The position numbers were made by a program, and so were the translations under genes. DNA of 64,000 nt from Pyrocephalus nanus (lineage: Eukaryota; Chordata; Aves; Passeriformes; Tyrannidae), in the NCBI GenBank assembly GCA_038380795.1, contig CM076260.1:5844033-5908032 (forward strand), given 5' to 3'. Positions 38,601 to 50,629 of this stretch are shown piece by piece (position 1 is the stretch's first letter; the number at the start of each line of letters is the position of its first letter). The notes beneath the pieces were generated by a model that ran no database searches, was not told the DNA's origin, and saw nothing but the letters and a program-made list of their open reading frames with translations.

Positions 38601-41600
38601 TCCCCAAGTACCTTTTTCCTAAGACAGAGAACAATGATACAAGGGTTAAGAGGTTACCTGGATTTAGGAGACCTGAGTCTCTTCTTCTCAACCTTTTCTA
38701 CATGACCTTATATACAAAATAAGAATAGAAGTACACTTCAGTCACAAAGTCTACACTAGTGAAGCTGTGATGCACCACCCATGGACATATGTTTCAGGTT
38801 AGAGGGAGGTACACAGTAAATGTAACAAAAAGAAGAGGCATCTTGGCATCTTCCTATTTTCATGATACCATTTGTCCTACTCCCAAATTAAACCTAGTGA
38901 AAAAGGTGAATCAATAACATCTTCAAAAAACTTAAATACATGTTTTTCGAGCACCTAGAAAGATTGTTTTGACTTGTGTCTAGTTTTATACTGAAAACTC
39001 AGGTTTCCTCCTTGCCATTCCTTATTTGGTTTTACAGTGGAGGCAAGAAATAAATGCAATATTTGTAACATTATCACAAAGAACGCAGATGGAGCACCTT
39101 AAAGTGCTGTTTTTTAAGAAGAAAACCAAGGTGTTCAAATGACACCAAAAGTAAGCTTCACTTCCAAGTCTCTCAGGAGTCCAAGCAACCCTGAGGGCAG
39201 GAAGCAAGTGAATGTAAAACTACTGGCCTACAAGTGCCCTAGGAAGAACAGCACTGAACTTGCATTTCACAAATCATTGTAACTCTGTAGCAGCACGTCA
39301 GTGACAAGCATCATTTCTAGGGCACATCCCCGAGGGCCTAATCCTGACCTCTGCGATGCTAGTCCTGTGCAGGTGTCCCTAAAACAACTGCAGACAAGCA
39401 GCAGCTGATTTGCATCAGAAACTTGGGAAAAAAAATAAAAAAATTCCTGCAGATTATAAACCCACATTATTTATAGTACGAGATTATCGCTCTGCTGTCT
39501 TGATTTTTGAGATGCTGTGTGTTCATTCGGAGTGTAAAGTTTTGTTTTACTACCAAAGAGCAAACAAGATGATTCTGGGACCAGCAAAGGAACACATTAA
39601 TGTACATGTGTCTGCATTAAAGTAAGAATAAAGTGAGCTGCTGGTATAGCGCAGCTGGGCTTTAGCGACAGTGCTGTGGGGACCCCTTGTGTTCCAAGAT
39701 TTAAGGACCTTAAAAACTTTTAAAAAGTTAGTTCCTCTACGGGCTGTTGGCACTTGAATTCTTGAATATCAATTTCTTTCAATTCAGGCATGTAGAAGAG
39801 TAAAGTCTGCTTTTGTTTACACCAGGATAATCCCAATTGCACTTCAATTCTTTCAGTCACATTATATATAATTCCAGCATTGGTGGAATGAGAGAGAAAC
39901 ACAGCGATGCCTGTCTAGCAGCACCTGAGGATGAAATTTAAAAATATTAAGTTCCCAAATCCCTTAGTCCCCTTAAAAAATGTCTCAAATAAATTTATTT
40001 AATGTTTCCAGTATTTTCTGTCCTTTGTGTTCAGAAATTGTTACTGAGACACAAAAAGCCGTGAGATGATGAGATTTACAAATGACTCACATCTTAATTC
40101 TTTCCCATTGTTTCTCTGCTTTTGAGAATTTTTTGTTTCAAGCCCCATAAAATGACTTAGGGATCATCGTGATTATGCCTCAACCTCCCTGAAAGGTGCA
40201 GAAGCCAAAAGAGTCATAATTATATCTGGATGTATGAAAAAAATTCAAGTATTAGTAGGGAGGTCACATTCTCTCTGTTGCAACTTTACTGTTGTGGCAA
40301 GCATGAAGAACATTTTTCTGCATTCTGGTGTCCCCAGTTAAAACAAGGCATTGGGAATTCTAGGAAGAAGTCAAAGGAGAACAATAATACAGTGCTCAAG
40401 GGCTGGAAAAAAGCCTAAAAGACCAAAGACACTCCAGTTCCTCCTTTTCTCTGCTCAATCAAATCAAATCCTTTCAAGGATGAAATACTAACATATTTGC
40501 TCAGTGGCAAAAACTGACTGGGATGGGATTCGCAGGAGATGGTAGCAAATGATCCAAAGGTCCTCCTAGCCTCAAAGTCCGTGAAATTCGGACTTTTTTC
40601 TGCAGTCAGAAAAATCAGGATATTTTGACAAGAATCATGTCTCCAACTCCCATTTTGATGCCTTATTCCCAGCACTGTTTACAAGCTAAAGGTCAACTAT
40701 TTAAGATCTGATCTATTAAAGAAAATTTGCGACACTGATTTTCATTTATGTCTCGTTCTTGTTTTCCCTGTTATTTTATGAAGAACATTTTCATGCATGA
40801 AACAAAAAATCTGTTTTGGGAAAAATAGATTCTGGGCCAATTCTTATCCCTTTGAAGTCACCAAGAGTTTTGCAAACTGACTTCCAGGAGCCAGTCACTA
40901 GGGTCTCTATCATGTGATAGCTTGCTCTGCAATGGCTAAATATAAGCCTGTGCACAATCCTCTCAGGACATTAAGACCAGTTGGGTGTCCAACTCTGAAC
41001 ATCTGCTTATATAAGATTTGGACACTGTACTGAGTAAGGCCATAACTTCATCTAAGTCCTTGGTGTGGGGAACATACTTTGGATACACCAAGTATAACGT
41101 GCTGAGGGGAGTTACCCACCAGGGCAAAACCATAGAGCAATGAAGTTAAAACTCAATTCTAAATAATAATGTAGTTTAGGCTTCCCATTCCAACAGAGAG
41201 GCGCTTAATTCCTCCCAGGACTGCTGCCGCCAGATTGCTCTAATCCACTTCCAGCTGTGCTACTGCTCCTGTGTGCGAGCATGGGAGCTCGGCTGGGAAA
41301 CAGAACAAAGCACCCCAGTAAAGCCAGAAGCACTTGGAGGAATATTCAAACACACGGGGGAAATAATTCCCTCTTAAGGAAGAGCATCTGCCAACTACTG
41401 TTCCCACTGCAAGTGTTGTAGTCTAGGCCTGGCCTAGGCTTGAGAATGTGTCCTAATTTCAGCATATCAATAATCTCACTGACTTCAGCATATTCTATAA
41501 CTTTAATTTATATAAATACAAACATTCTTTAATTCTTTTTTCCTTCCTCCTTATGGTAGGCTATGTCTTCAAAGCTGCTTCAACACAGATGTGTCATAAA

Positions 41601-42523
41601 ATTACATCTGTTAGTAAATTAATTGCAAATATTTACTATTCCCAGAATGGCTGCATCCAAGGCTGCTAATCCAGCATACCAAGTTCCTCCCTTGGAGAGC
41701 TTGCAGTCTGATCACATCTGGATTCACACAGAATTTGAGTTTTGTGTTGTTTTTACATAGCGTTTTTCACATTTCCATCAGGAAATCTTCATACCTTGAT
41801 TAGCAAGGTCTTAGAAGAAGGAAAGTTCAGAAATATTCCCTAGTAAAGTAAGTATTTCTCAGACTAAGGTGGTGGTGTGTTATCACTTTGGAAAACTGAA
41901 AACCTCTTCCTTTCAACGGCATAGGATTTCAGATCTCAGTTCTGGCAGGTCAAAAGATATTGGTCCTTAAAGCTGTCACTGGTCCCAGACAAAATATTGA
42001 TGGCTCTGGGCCTCCAGCCAGCATGATTTTGAGAAGAACTTTCAAAGAGTTATTTCTCAAGCAAACTTTTTTTGCAAACTGCTGTTTCTGGGCATTTTAG
42101 AATCAGTCTTTGATTACTGGGCAGAAAGTAGATAAAGCAATTTAGGATGGATGATAAATGCTACTTGCAGCACTTCTTAACAAGTTAGCACACAGCTATC
42201 ACCACAGTTTTAGTGGTCTTTATACATGTGTTTTTATAAGGAGACAGAGTGAACAGTTTTATTAACATATCATGAGTGAGTTATGTGGGTCATCCCAAAT
42301 GGATGGCAATAAAAGCTTTATATCACACTCACCAACATGTATTTGGTACTTTATGTGCCACAAATGTTGCAGAAAAGCTATTTTACATATGTTTTAAAGA
42401 CTGGGTATTTTTTATATTAGGGCTGGTTTTGTAAAGCTGCCAGGCACTTCAGCTACCACGAGCCCAACATTATTCAGCTCAGGGGGAGTCATAAAATCTT
42501 GTTTAAAATTTTCTGAAATAGCA

Positions 42524-42628
42524 CTCATAGAACCATCACAGAATCATAGAATGGCCTGGGTTGGAAGGGACCTTAAAGATCATCTAGTTCCAACCCCCCT
42601 GCTATGGGCAGGGACACCTTCCACTAGA
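42524..42628 (-). mobile_element. Short CR1 3'-terminal fragment in intron 4
   Basis: It begins with a decayed 8-mer repeat (ATAGAACCATCACAGAATCATAG), then GGCCTGGGTTGGAAGGGACC and GGGCAGGGACACCTTCCACT. It stops after about 105 bases. Confidence 0.9.
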
Positions 42629-44956
42629 GAAACTGTCATCCTGACATACTACATCATAAAGCAAGTCCTTTTCTCTGAAACAATTTTAAAAGCTATTTCT
42701 AGTCTTTCTTGGTTGCTAGACAGAGAAAACTTGGTATCGTCACAGCACAGGACAAATGTGGCTTGTGCTGGGCCTTGGACAGATGTGGGGTTTGTAGTGA
42801 AAAAGGGAAAATCTGCAACCAAAGAGGAAGGAAAAAAATTAATGGCAATACACAGACATCACACACATATTTATATATTTATACCTATATATTTATATAG
42901 CACCTTGAAAATCTGTTCAGAAAGCATGAAGCATTAATGTTGGTCCCAAATTAGAGTCTGATCCAAGATCCCAGTCACAGGAAACACCCACAGCACAAGA
43001 CCATTCAAAGACCTTTTCAAACTTGCTCTGGTGAAGTCAAAAGAAGCTTTGCCAGGAGCTTTGCTGAGCACAGGGTGAAGCCTTTAGTCATAGAACAGGA
43101 CCAAATCCTCAGGATAAGCCATATCACATCTACACTTATAATCTGATCCCTCTGGATGAGAGAAGCCAGTCTGGAAGGAAGGAAGGTGATTCCCTTAACC
43201 TTCCCCACCACGCATGCAGATGCTTTGGGGACAGATGTTTTGCTCTCCTACACCGACTTGCTGCTGGAGTCAGACCAGACCACACTTGTCAGGATGGCAC
43301 AGTCTGCCCCACCACATCAAGAAGGTCCTACCCTGGTTCAGGTGCCACAAGGGGTCTGCACCATGGAGCTGGCATTACTGTAAATATTCTGCGCTGGGGT
43401 TTGGCGTGAATTGATTTAAAGAGGCATGTGATGGCTTCTAGAAAGGATCAGCGCACACCGTTCAGCCTGTGCACGTACCTGGGTCTGACTCTCTGCTTAG
43501 CAGGAGTAACTCCACAGAGTAAAACTGATGTAGGGCAGTTTAAATTCCAGCCCTATACGTGTGTGTGCATATCTACTGTACACACACATCCACAGCACAG
43601 GGAGAGAGACATTTCCCACCTCACGCGCTTAACCACAAAGTGTGATGGAGCTACTGAAAGAGGTGAACGGCATTTAATCACATGTGAGTTAATGATTTAA
43701 ATGTGCTTTTATTTTTGGCCTCTTGATGTAAATCCAAACCAGACAAGCGGAGTCCTCTGGTCAGACGGCTGGAAATTCCTCTGCATGAAATCATGTTGGT
43801 GGTCTCCCAGCTCAGCGCCTTCTGAAGAGCCGTACAGTGAAATATCCTTCCGTACCACTAATGAATGCGCCCACCCACACTGGAGCTGGTGCCCCCTAAG
43901 AACTCAATTCAAGAACAACTTTTTAAACTCATACATGAAATCAAAGGGCTCATTCTGTGAGCCAAAGAACTTACAATTTAAGGCGGGACAGTTAATGGGT
44001 GGTTACTCGAGGTTGTCCCCTTGGTTTGCAGTACACAGTCTCGCAGGAAAAAATAATAAGCAGGATACTGTATATGTACACAGCATTCCAGTTAATTAAA
44101 TTTCATCCTCCTCCAATGAATACATAAATTGTTGCTACCCTGGTGACTGTACAGAGCTTGAGTGACTTGCTCAGCATCAACCAAAGGAACCAAAGTAAAC
44201 ACACAAGATCTTGGTTTACTTTTCTGTGCTCAGACAAGACCTCCTTCTCGATATTAAACAATCACTAAGCAACCAGAAACACTCAAATTGGCTGTGAAAA
44301 CTTGAGCAAGAGCATCCAGGAAATAATTTTCAAGACTTCTGCCACTGAAACCTCCCAAGGATTCCTGTCCTTTTGTGAAGGAGCACTTATCATTTCAAGC
44401 ACAAGGGCCTGAAAACTGCATAACCCGGTTTTGCTACCCAAGCGAGACACAGATCTAATCCCACGATGAGGGGATGAGTCCTTCAAACAGGCCTGTTATA
44501 AAATTATCGAGTGGCACGGGGGGTGGAAGGAATCAAGTTCTAATTGAACTGACTTGAAATAATAAATGCACACACTTTCTTTAAACACAGCTTGCCACAT
44601 CCTGAGAATCTGGAATCAATTCCTTCCCTTTCAAGAAGCTTAAAAGTGGTGGGACTTTGATATGGCATGAGCATGTTTGCTTCTGGGCTTACAGCCCTCA
44701 CCAGCCCGTTCCAAAACTTTCAGCGCTTTTATATTATAAGACAGAAAGTTAGGAAAACAAAGATGGAAAAAAAGAATCAGAAATTCAGGGAACTATTAAA
44801 TCAGGGCAGCCTTTCTGCCAAATACCTTTGGTAAGTAAATGAATCATGATCAATAACATATTGCCATGCAGACTTACAGGAGAAGGTTATCACCTGCTTC
44901 TGTGCCAGGCACAAAACATAACGGTGTGTGGCTAATGAAGTACTGCATGAATCCAG

Positions 44957-44974
44957 AAAAAAAAAAAAAAAAAA
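44957..44974. repeat. Poly(A) run, 18 bases
   Basis: A homopolymer in CLIC5 intron 4. Confidence 0.95.
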
Positions 44975-47900
44975 TCACTATTTTCTTCTGCAACGTTAAA
45001 GCATTTTACTTCAAAGTAAATTTAACTTGTCCAGAAAAAACATGATTTTTTTCCATTTGTCAAAATTGATAGGTTGCTATGAAACACTTCTCTTTTGATG
45101 ATGTTGCATTTGTAAGAGGAAACTGTCTTGACAGAAGGAACCCTATTTTTCTTAAGGCCATGTTTCGGCTCTGATTATAAAGCTGGTTGTGTAAAGATGC
45201 TTGCTTTATACATTCACATATTTGCCAGCAGAGGGTATCACAATCTTAGAAACACATGTACATGTACCTATCATTGAATATATTCATTTACATGAGAGGA
45301 TTTAGAGACACACACTATACCAAGAAATTACCAGTCTCTTGTTTTCTTTAGTAACTTTTCCATTATTGAAAGAAAAAGAACTGTTTGGCTACTTAAAGGC
45401 TACAGACTGTGTTAGCAGAGCCATCTGCTTTGAATATTGCAATGACAGAGCCAAGCATCATCTGAAGCCTGACATTCCTGCATGGCCCTGGCTGTAAATT
45501 CTCCAGGGAGGAACACCAGCTTGGGCTTATCTTTAGGGTGCATTAGGTTCTCATTAATTCTTACATCCAGTATCCTCATGCTGCATAAATCTCGTTTAAT
45601 TATCCCAACCACTTCACGGCACTTTACCCCAAAGATGTAACAGCCACAGGCTGTAGTGAGAGCTCATATTGCACAGACCACACGATCTCTGATAAACCAG
45701 TACGCTACAAAGAATGATCACATATAATTACACCTTACCCACTCTTCTAGAGATAGGCTGATGCTACAAATTCCCAGCCTGATATCCCACATGTGAATGA
45801 ATTACTTCCCTGACTCCCAGTTTAAGAACTTAATTTAAACGACCTGATGTTTGTTGCTTTAGCTTACTTGGTATTCAGCAGTTCCCCTATTCCCAACTAA
45901 AATAAATTAAAATTATTGTTTATATAATGGCCTGTGTTCTATGATCTATTTTTAATTTATTAACAAGTCTTTTTCTATTTGTGTTCTGATCATGTGCAAC
46001 TGATGCCCCAGTTACTGGTGTGGCTTTCCAGATTAACCCAAGCACTTGAGTCAGCTGGAGTTAGGAGCAAATATAGAAGATGACTGTGAGATGTATTACC
46101 TTTATCTGAGAGTTGGGATCTATAGGAATAATTTAAGATAACAACAGACAGCAATCTCTGTTATTTTTGGATCTCACCTGCTCCTATGGAAACAGGGAAA
46201 GGGACTTTACCTAAGTAATTACATTTTATGTATATAAAATGCTTTTTATTATTACAGAACTATATACAACTATTTATACTGTTACATAGGAAAGGTAATG
46301 CATCAGAACCTGTTGTAAAAGGACATGTATCAGATCAGGGCTAGAGCCCCAGATTCCTTTTGGATCAATGTTGCAATTTTACAAAATACCAATCAAAAAG
46401 AAATAGGTTCATGTGGAAATATGCATACAGTGGTGCTGTCCTTTCCTTTTCAGACACTGTCTTTTCACTGCTCAAGAAATCTAACACGACCACTTTTTGA
46501 TGAACTCATTATCTGCCATCCAAATCAGCCTTCAGAATAACTGCTGTGGTTCAGATGAACTGGTCAGGAAGATGGGTAAAACAGCCCTGGGATAAGGGAA
46601 AAGGTATTCTTGCTTAGCCCTTGAAAACTGGCAGTCAATTACTCTACTGAAATTGAGGTCTCTGTCCCACAAAGTGTAAATCTGCATTGACAGTCCCAAG
46701 GACCCAGAGGTCCTCAGGTACTTTGTTGATAGAAAAAACATGTGGGTACTACTGATACTCTGCTTGTCTGTGTTTCATTCTCCTTGCACTGCAGCACTAC
46801 AGATATAAAAAAATTAAGCTAAAAACTTTTCTTTACTTCAAAGAGGAAAGTTGAGCATCAGTACATTCAGAGACTGCAGTGTCTGGATATGACAGGAGCA
46901 TGAACCAGCTAAAAAAAATGGAGTGAGGGTGTTTGCAGGGAACAAAGACTGCTGCTCTTCTGCAGCTTAACATCTCTTTTCCCTATAACCTTGGCATGCT
47001 TATGGCCATTGGAAGCATTTTCCTTTTCTTTTTTCAAGAGTACCTAAACCAAGGGCTTGTTAGGCAGATCTAGGGAAAGCTCCCATTAATCATACTGCAG
47101 TTTCTAAAAATGTGGAGTGCTTTGGGTTAGATTCCTTATCTCACAGTAGCGGATATCCGACCTTGAATTCCAGCTCTGCTTATGGCCAGATGCAGACACC
47201 TCTAGGACAGCCATTTATCCCTGTCTGAAGCTGCCAGCCCTTATGAATCCAGGGATTTGCATACTGCAGAGTCACTGAGGAGCAAGAGTTGGGATCCTGC
47301 ATGTAGACAGATACCCATAGCTGTTTTAGGATGCAAGCTGAAGATTTACAGTTACAGAGCAAACCATAAAAATTCCTTGTAAATGGCCAAGATATTTTAC
47401 TTTCATTGTAACATCTATTTAGTCTAACTCTTAATTTATTTTCCTTTTACAACTTCCTACAGAGGTTAGCTGAGCATCTCATTAGCATTAGACAAAAAAA
47501 CCCCAACTCTTTAGAATCACTGAGAAATGAAGCACTGTAATTATTTCCTTCTGTTAACAACACAAAAATATGACGGAGGAGATTGTTATCTGACATAAAT
47601 CATCATTTACCCACTTTTATCTCATGGGTCAGCCCCGGGCAATGAAATATAATTGCACAGATGAAATGTGTGGCAGAGCTGGAGCCTGAAAAAATCTGGT
47701 TTTCTCTGAATGATATGAGCACATGGTGTTCAACAGGCATTAGGTTTCTGACTATGAAACCAGTAATACAAGGTAAGAGGTATTCCTATATTCTTATATT
47801 CACATCAGTGAGTGACTGCAAATATTCTACTAGATCATCCCCAGGGATAGGGAAGTGTAAATCCATTAGCTTTCATGGAGCAACAGGAGCTAAGACTAGC

Positions 47901-48608
47901 TGAAGTCTTGTTTCTCCAGGGGAAAGGAATGTGGAGAAGAACAGCAATTTCATTAAGAAGACAGTGTGGGATGCATGTAAGTATGAATGGCATCTGGTTT
48001 CTGGGGGGGTTCTTTCTTTTGACAAACAAACATGTGAAGGAGCTTACTGAGTGCAGTTACATTTCTTAAAGCCACTTCTTTCATTTAATAACTTTATATT
48101 GGATGTCTTGATATAACTTAGTTTATATGAGCAAATTAGCTATAACAACATAACATTATCATGAGGTAAGTGGGTCTCATGGTCACATCTAACCAAGTAT
48201 GAGGGGTCATGGCACGAGTTGCCCTTACAGTTCTGGTCCAGTCAGCACACACTGCTCTAAGAAGTGCCTGGGCAAAGCAGAGGATGTAGCACAGGCCACC
48301 AGTCACTTCCAGCAAGCACTAAAGGATTCTGTTCTGGTGAGGAAGCTGGGCTGGAGGAAGTATGGACAGGAGTCATTGGTAAAGAGGCTACTGAACACTC
48401 TGTGGCCTTTTATTTACTGCTACAGATGTAGCTCATTCAGCTGCGAACATGTGGATTTAGTCCACTGACCCAACCATCTCCCACTGCTCAGCAGCAGAAC
48501 CCGATGTCATCTCAACAGACCTTACAATAAAATTATGAGGGAATGGCAAAATTATTCCACTTCTAAGCACACAAACTCCCTGGCACATTTGGCAGTGATC
48601 ACACTCAC

Positions 48609-48715
48609 CAGCATTATCCTGCTGCTTGGTATTTTTGATGTATGCAGAAAATTTGGAAAATATATCAATTCCAGCAGTGTTTGATTCCCGGTGCTTAGCA
48701 GCCAGCTTGGGGTAC
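48609..48715 (-). CDS. CLIC5: CLIC5 coding exon 4 (start of the all-helical C-terminal domain)
   Basis: This 107-bp exon is flanked by a TTCAG acceptor and a GTGAGTGTG donor. It encodes [19 protein letters not shown] and then [16 protein letters not shown], with split codons at both ends that join correctly to exons 3 and 5. [13 protein letters not shown] and KNTKQQ.NA are the CLIC5-type sequence. CLIC4 and CLIC6 carry different residues here, so this exon is the strongest evidence for the paralogue. The exon length matches the canonical 107 bp. It is separated from exon 5 by a large 18.5-kb intron. Confidence 0.95.
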
Positions 48716-50054
48716 CTGAAAAAGCAGAAGCAGTGTGAAAAGTAACATCTTGCTACCAGTATCATAGGGATGGCTACAAATACAATTTCATAGAAGAAAG
48801 ACAAAAGCTCCTGTATGAGGAACTGTAATTAACACCATCATTTATCTCAAAACAACAGCTTGGCAAGTCCCTCTTAACAGTATCTGTTCTCTGTCTATCA
48901 AAGCAGGCACTTGGAGAGTTACACGGGGATGGTTTCAAGACAAAGGTAATTGTACTTGTGCTTTGTGCTACCACAATCCAAGATACAGTGGCCTTAAATC
49001 AGAAGGAAGCATAATTTTCCAGAAAGATGGAGGGGAGTTTGGCAGCCAAGGCTCTCCATTATGAATGGCAGTCATGTCTAATCCCCCACGCTGAAAATGT
49101 ACCCCAGGATGGAACAGCAAGGCATGTTAGGATTACCCAGGTGAAGGAACATAAAGATTTCAGTCTCTGAATTGCTTTTTATAGGCATCTGGTGCAAAGG
49201 AATATATTGATTTGGAAGATAAACACAATTAAAGACTTCTACTGACTTCAGTGGTCTTGGAGCAGAGTATAGAAAATTTAAATATATGATCCCTTGCCTC
49301 AGGACTATTCTGTAGCTGCTGAATCACTTGGAGGTAAAACACTCCACAAGGAACCAAGCCAAATTTCATTAATTCATAGACTCTAAGGTGCAACTCACAA
49401 GCCAACAATTTCTTTTTCCCATTATCCTTGTATTAAGTCCAAAACATTTTACTAACTAAGGCATATCTGGTAAATCTAAACCTTTCCTTGGTAGCTTTTC
49501 CTTACTGAAAAAATCTGGGCCTTATTTCTAATCTGACTTTGGTTATAACTTCCAGTCATGGGCTCTTGTCACTTCTCGACTAGAATAATGAGCACTTTTC
49601 TGCCTCCAGAACCTCTCATCCTCTGTAATCAGTTCCCCTTCCAAACTTACTAATGCACCATACAGTTCAGAATCCTCCAGTTTTTCACTGTAAAATGCTT
49701 TTCCTGGCACAGATATTTTGTGTGGCAACTCTCGGCATCTCTTCCAAGTTATTTTTAGCTTTGCAAAATGTGGCCACCAGACCCCTACAAAATTTTTCTG
49801 GTACCGGTCTCCTTAATTCTGCATACAAGGGCATCCTGAAATGTGTACAGAGAAAACATTCCGCAGTTATTAGTCACACAACTAACCTTCACACATGGAA
49901 GTCATCTCACTGAAGCCAGCAAGTTTCATAAATAAATATTACTCCTGTAAGTAAAGGTTGTAGGAAGGAGCGCTTTTTAGGAACTCTCCTTAGGACATCT
50001 TTCATTTTGAGGAAATAGAGTATCAACTGAAAAAAAAAAATCTCAAGATCTTAC
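48716..50054 (-). other. CLIC5: CLIC5 intron 3 (1339 bp)
   Basis: The intron between exons 3 and 4 has a GTAAGA donor and a TTCAG acceptor. I see no repeats of note and no additional exon. Confidence 0.9.
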
Positions 50055-50180
50055 TTTGGAGGTGCAAGAATCTCTTCCAAGAATTCCTCAATCTTGTTAA
50101 CGTCTGTCTTGACTTCTCCGTTAAATGTCAGGAAAGGTGGGTGGGTCCCAGGAGCCAGATTGTGCAGGTCAGCTGGCTTT
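50055..50180 (-). CDS. CLIC5: CLIC5 coding exon 3 (completes the thioredoxin-like domain)
   Basis: This 126-bp minus-strand exon lies between a CTGCAG acceptor and a GTAAGA donor. It starts with the last base of an Arg codon shared with exon 2 and encodes [20 protein letters not shown], then a stretch ending in [12 protein letters not shown]. The cis-Pro segment [10 protein letters not shown] is a hallmark of the CLIC/GST thioredoxin fold. The length matches the usual 126-bp CLIC exon 3. Only 339 bp of intron separate it from exon 2. The tail EEILAPPK differs from the mammalian CLIC5 EETLTPEK I recall and is closer to CLIC6 at those positions, but the neighbouring exons fix the paralogue as CLIC5. 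Confidence 0.95.
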
Positions 50181-50519
50181 CTGCAGACAGAGAAAAAAAA
50201 GTAATGAAATCACTAATCTTTATGGTCAGGTAGTTGTACAGATATTTATAGTTCCTACAAAATCAGTCTGTGCTCTTTTTTTTTTTTTTTTTTCTGTAAT
50301 TTGTGGTTGGAAGACTCTGAAAGTCCATCAAGCACCCTGTTTAATATAAAAACATTCCTCAAGTGAAAAAAACCCAAAACCAAACCTGAACCCCAACTAT
50401 TTTGGTGTGCACCACAGGCTCTCTAGGCTAGACACAAATCTGATTGAACTTGGTGATGCCTTTGTGTAGGGCAAACACTGGATCATTCCACCATTTCAAT
50501 TAAACTGAACAGCTTTTAC
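50181..50519 (-). other. CLIC5: CLIC5 intron 2 (339 bp)
   Basis: This short intron has a GTAAAA donor and a CTGCAG acceptor. It contains an 18-base T run on the plus strand (50276-50293), which is a poly(A) run in the transcript sense. Confidence 0.92.
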
Positions 50520-50629
50520 CTTTTCAGATCAACAGTGGTGACGTTGAACACCACCCCTTTGAGCCACAGGATCATGAAGAGACGCTGGGAAAATGGGCAG
50601 TTCCCAATGCTTTCTCCATCTATACCAGC
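50520..50629 (-). CDS. CLIC5: CLIC5 coding exon 2 (thioredoxin-fold N-terminus, redox-site motif)
   Basis: Read on the minus strand, this 110-bp exon follows a CTCAG acceptor and ends before a GTAAAA donor. It encodes [18 protein letters not shown] and then a hydrophobic stretch ([15 protein letters not shown]) ending DLKR. The C-P-F-S motif is the glutaredoxin-like active-site position of CLIC proteins. In CLIC1 the hydrophobic segment that follows is the proposed membrane-inserting helix. By comparison with the 251-residue CLIC5A protein, the exon starts near residue 22. CLIC5 is a soluble GST-fold protein that can associate with membranes and with ezrin/radixin at the base of stereocilia and in podocytes (family knowledge). 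The 110-bp length equals the usual CLIC exon 2. The upstream exon with the start codon is not visible in this window. Confidence 0.95.

Larger units (their letters stand above)
30103..48608 (-). other. CLIC5: CLIC5 intron 4 (about 18.5 kb)
   Basis: This large intron separates exons 4 and 5. Inside I recognise a plus-oriented CR1 fragment (about 31380-31626), a 34-bp minisatellite (32855-32956), a CT dinucleotide run (35600-35628), a short minus-oriented CR1 fragment (42524-42628) and an 18-base A run (44957-44974). The rest is ordinary AT-rich intronic sequence. ORFs in it show no recognisable protein. Confidence 0.9.

Noticed and set aside
42551..42937. 128-codon plus-strand ORF
   Set aside because: Its first part is CR1 tail read antisense to the element. 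The end is AT-rich repeat-like sequence.
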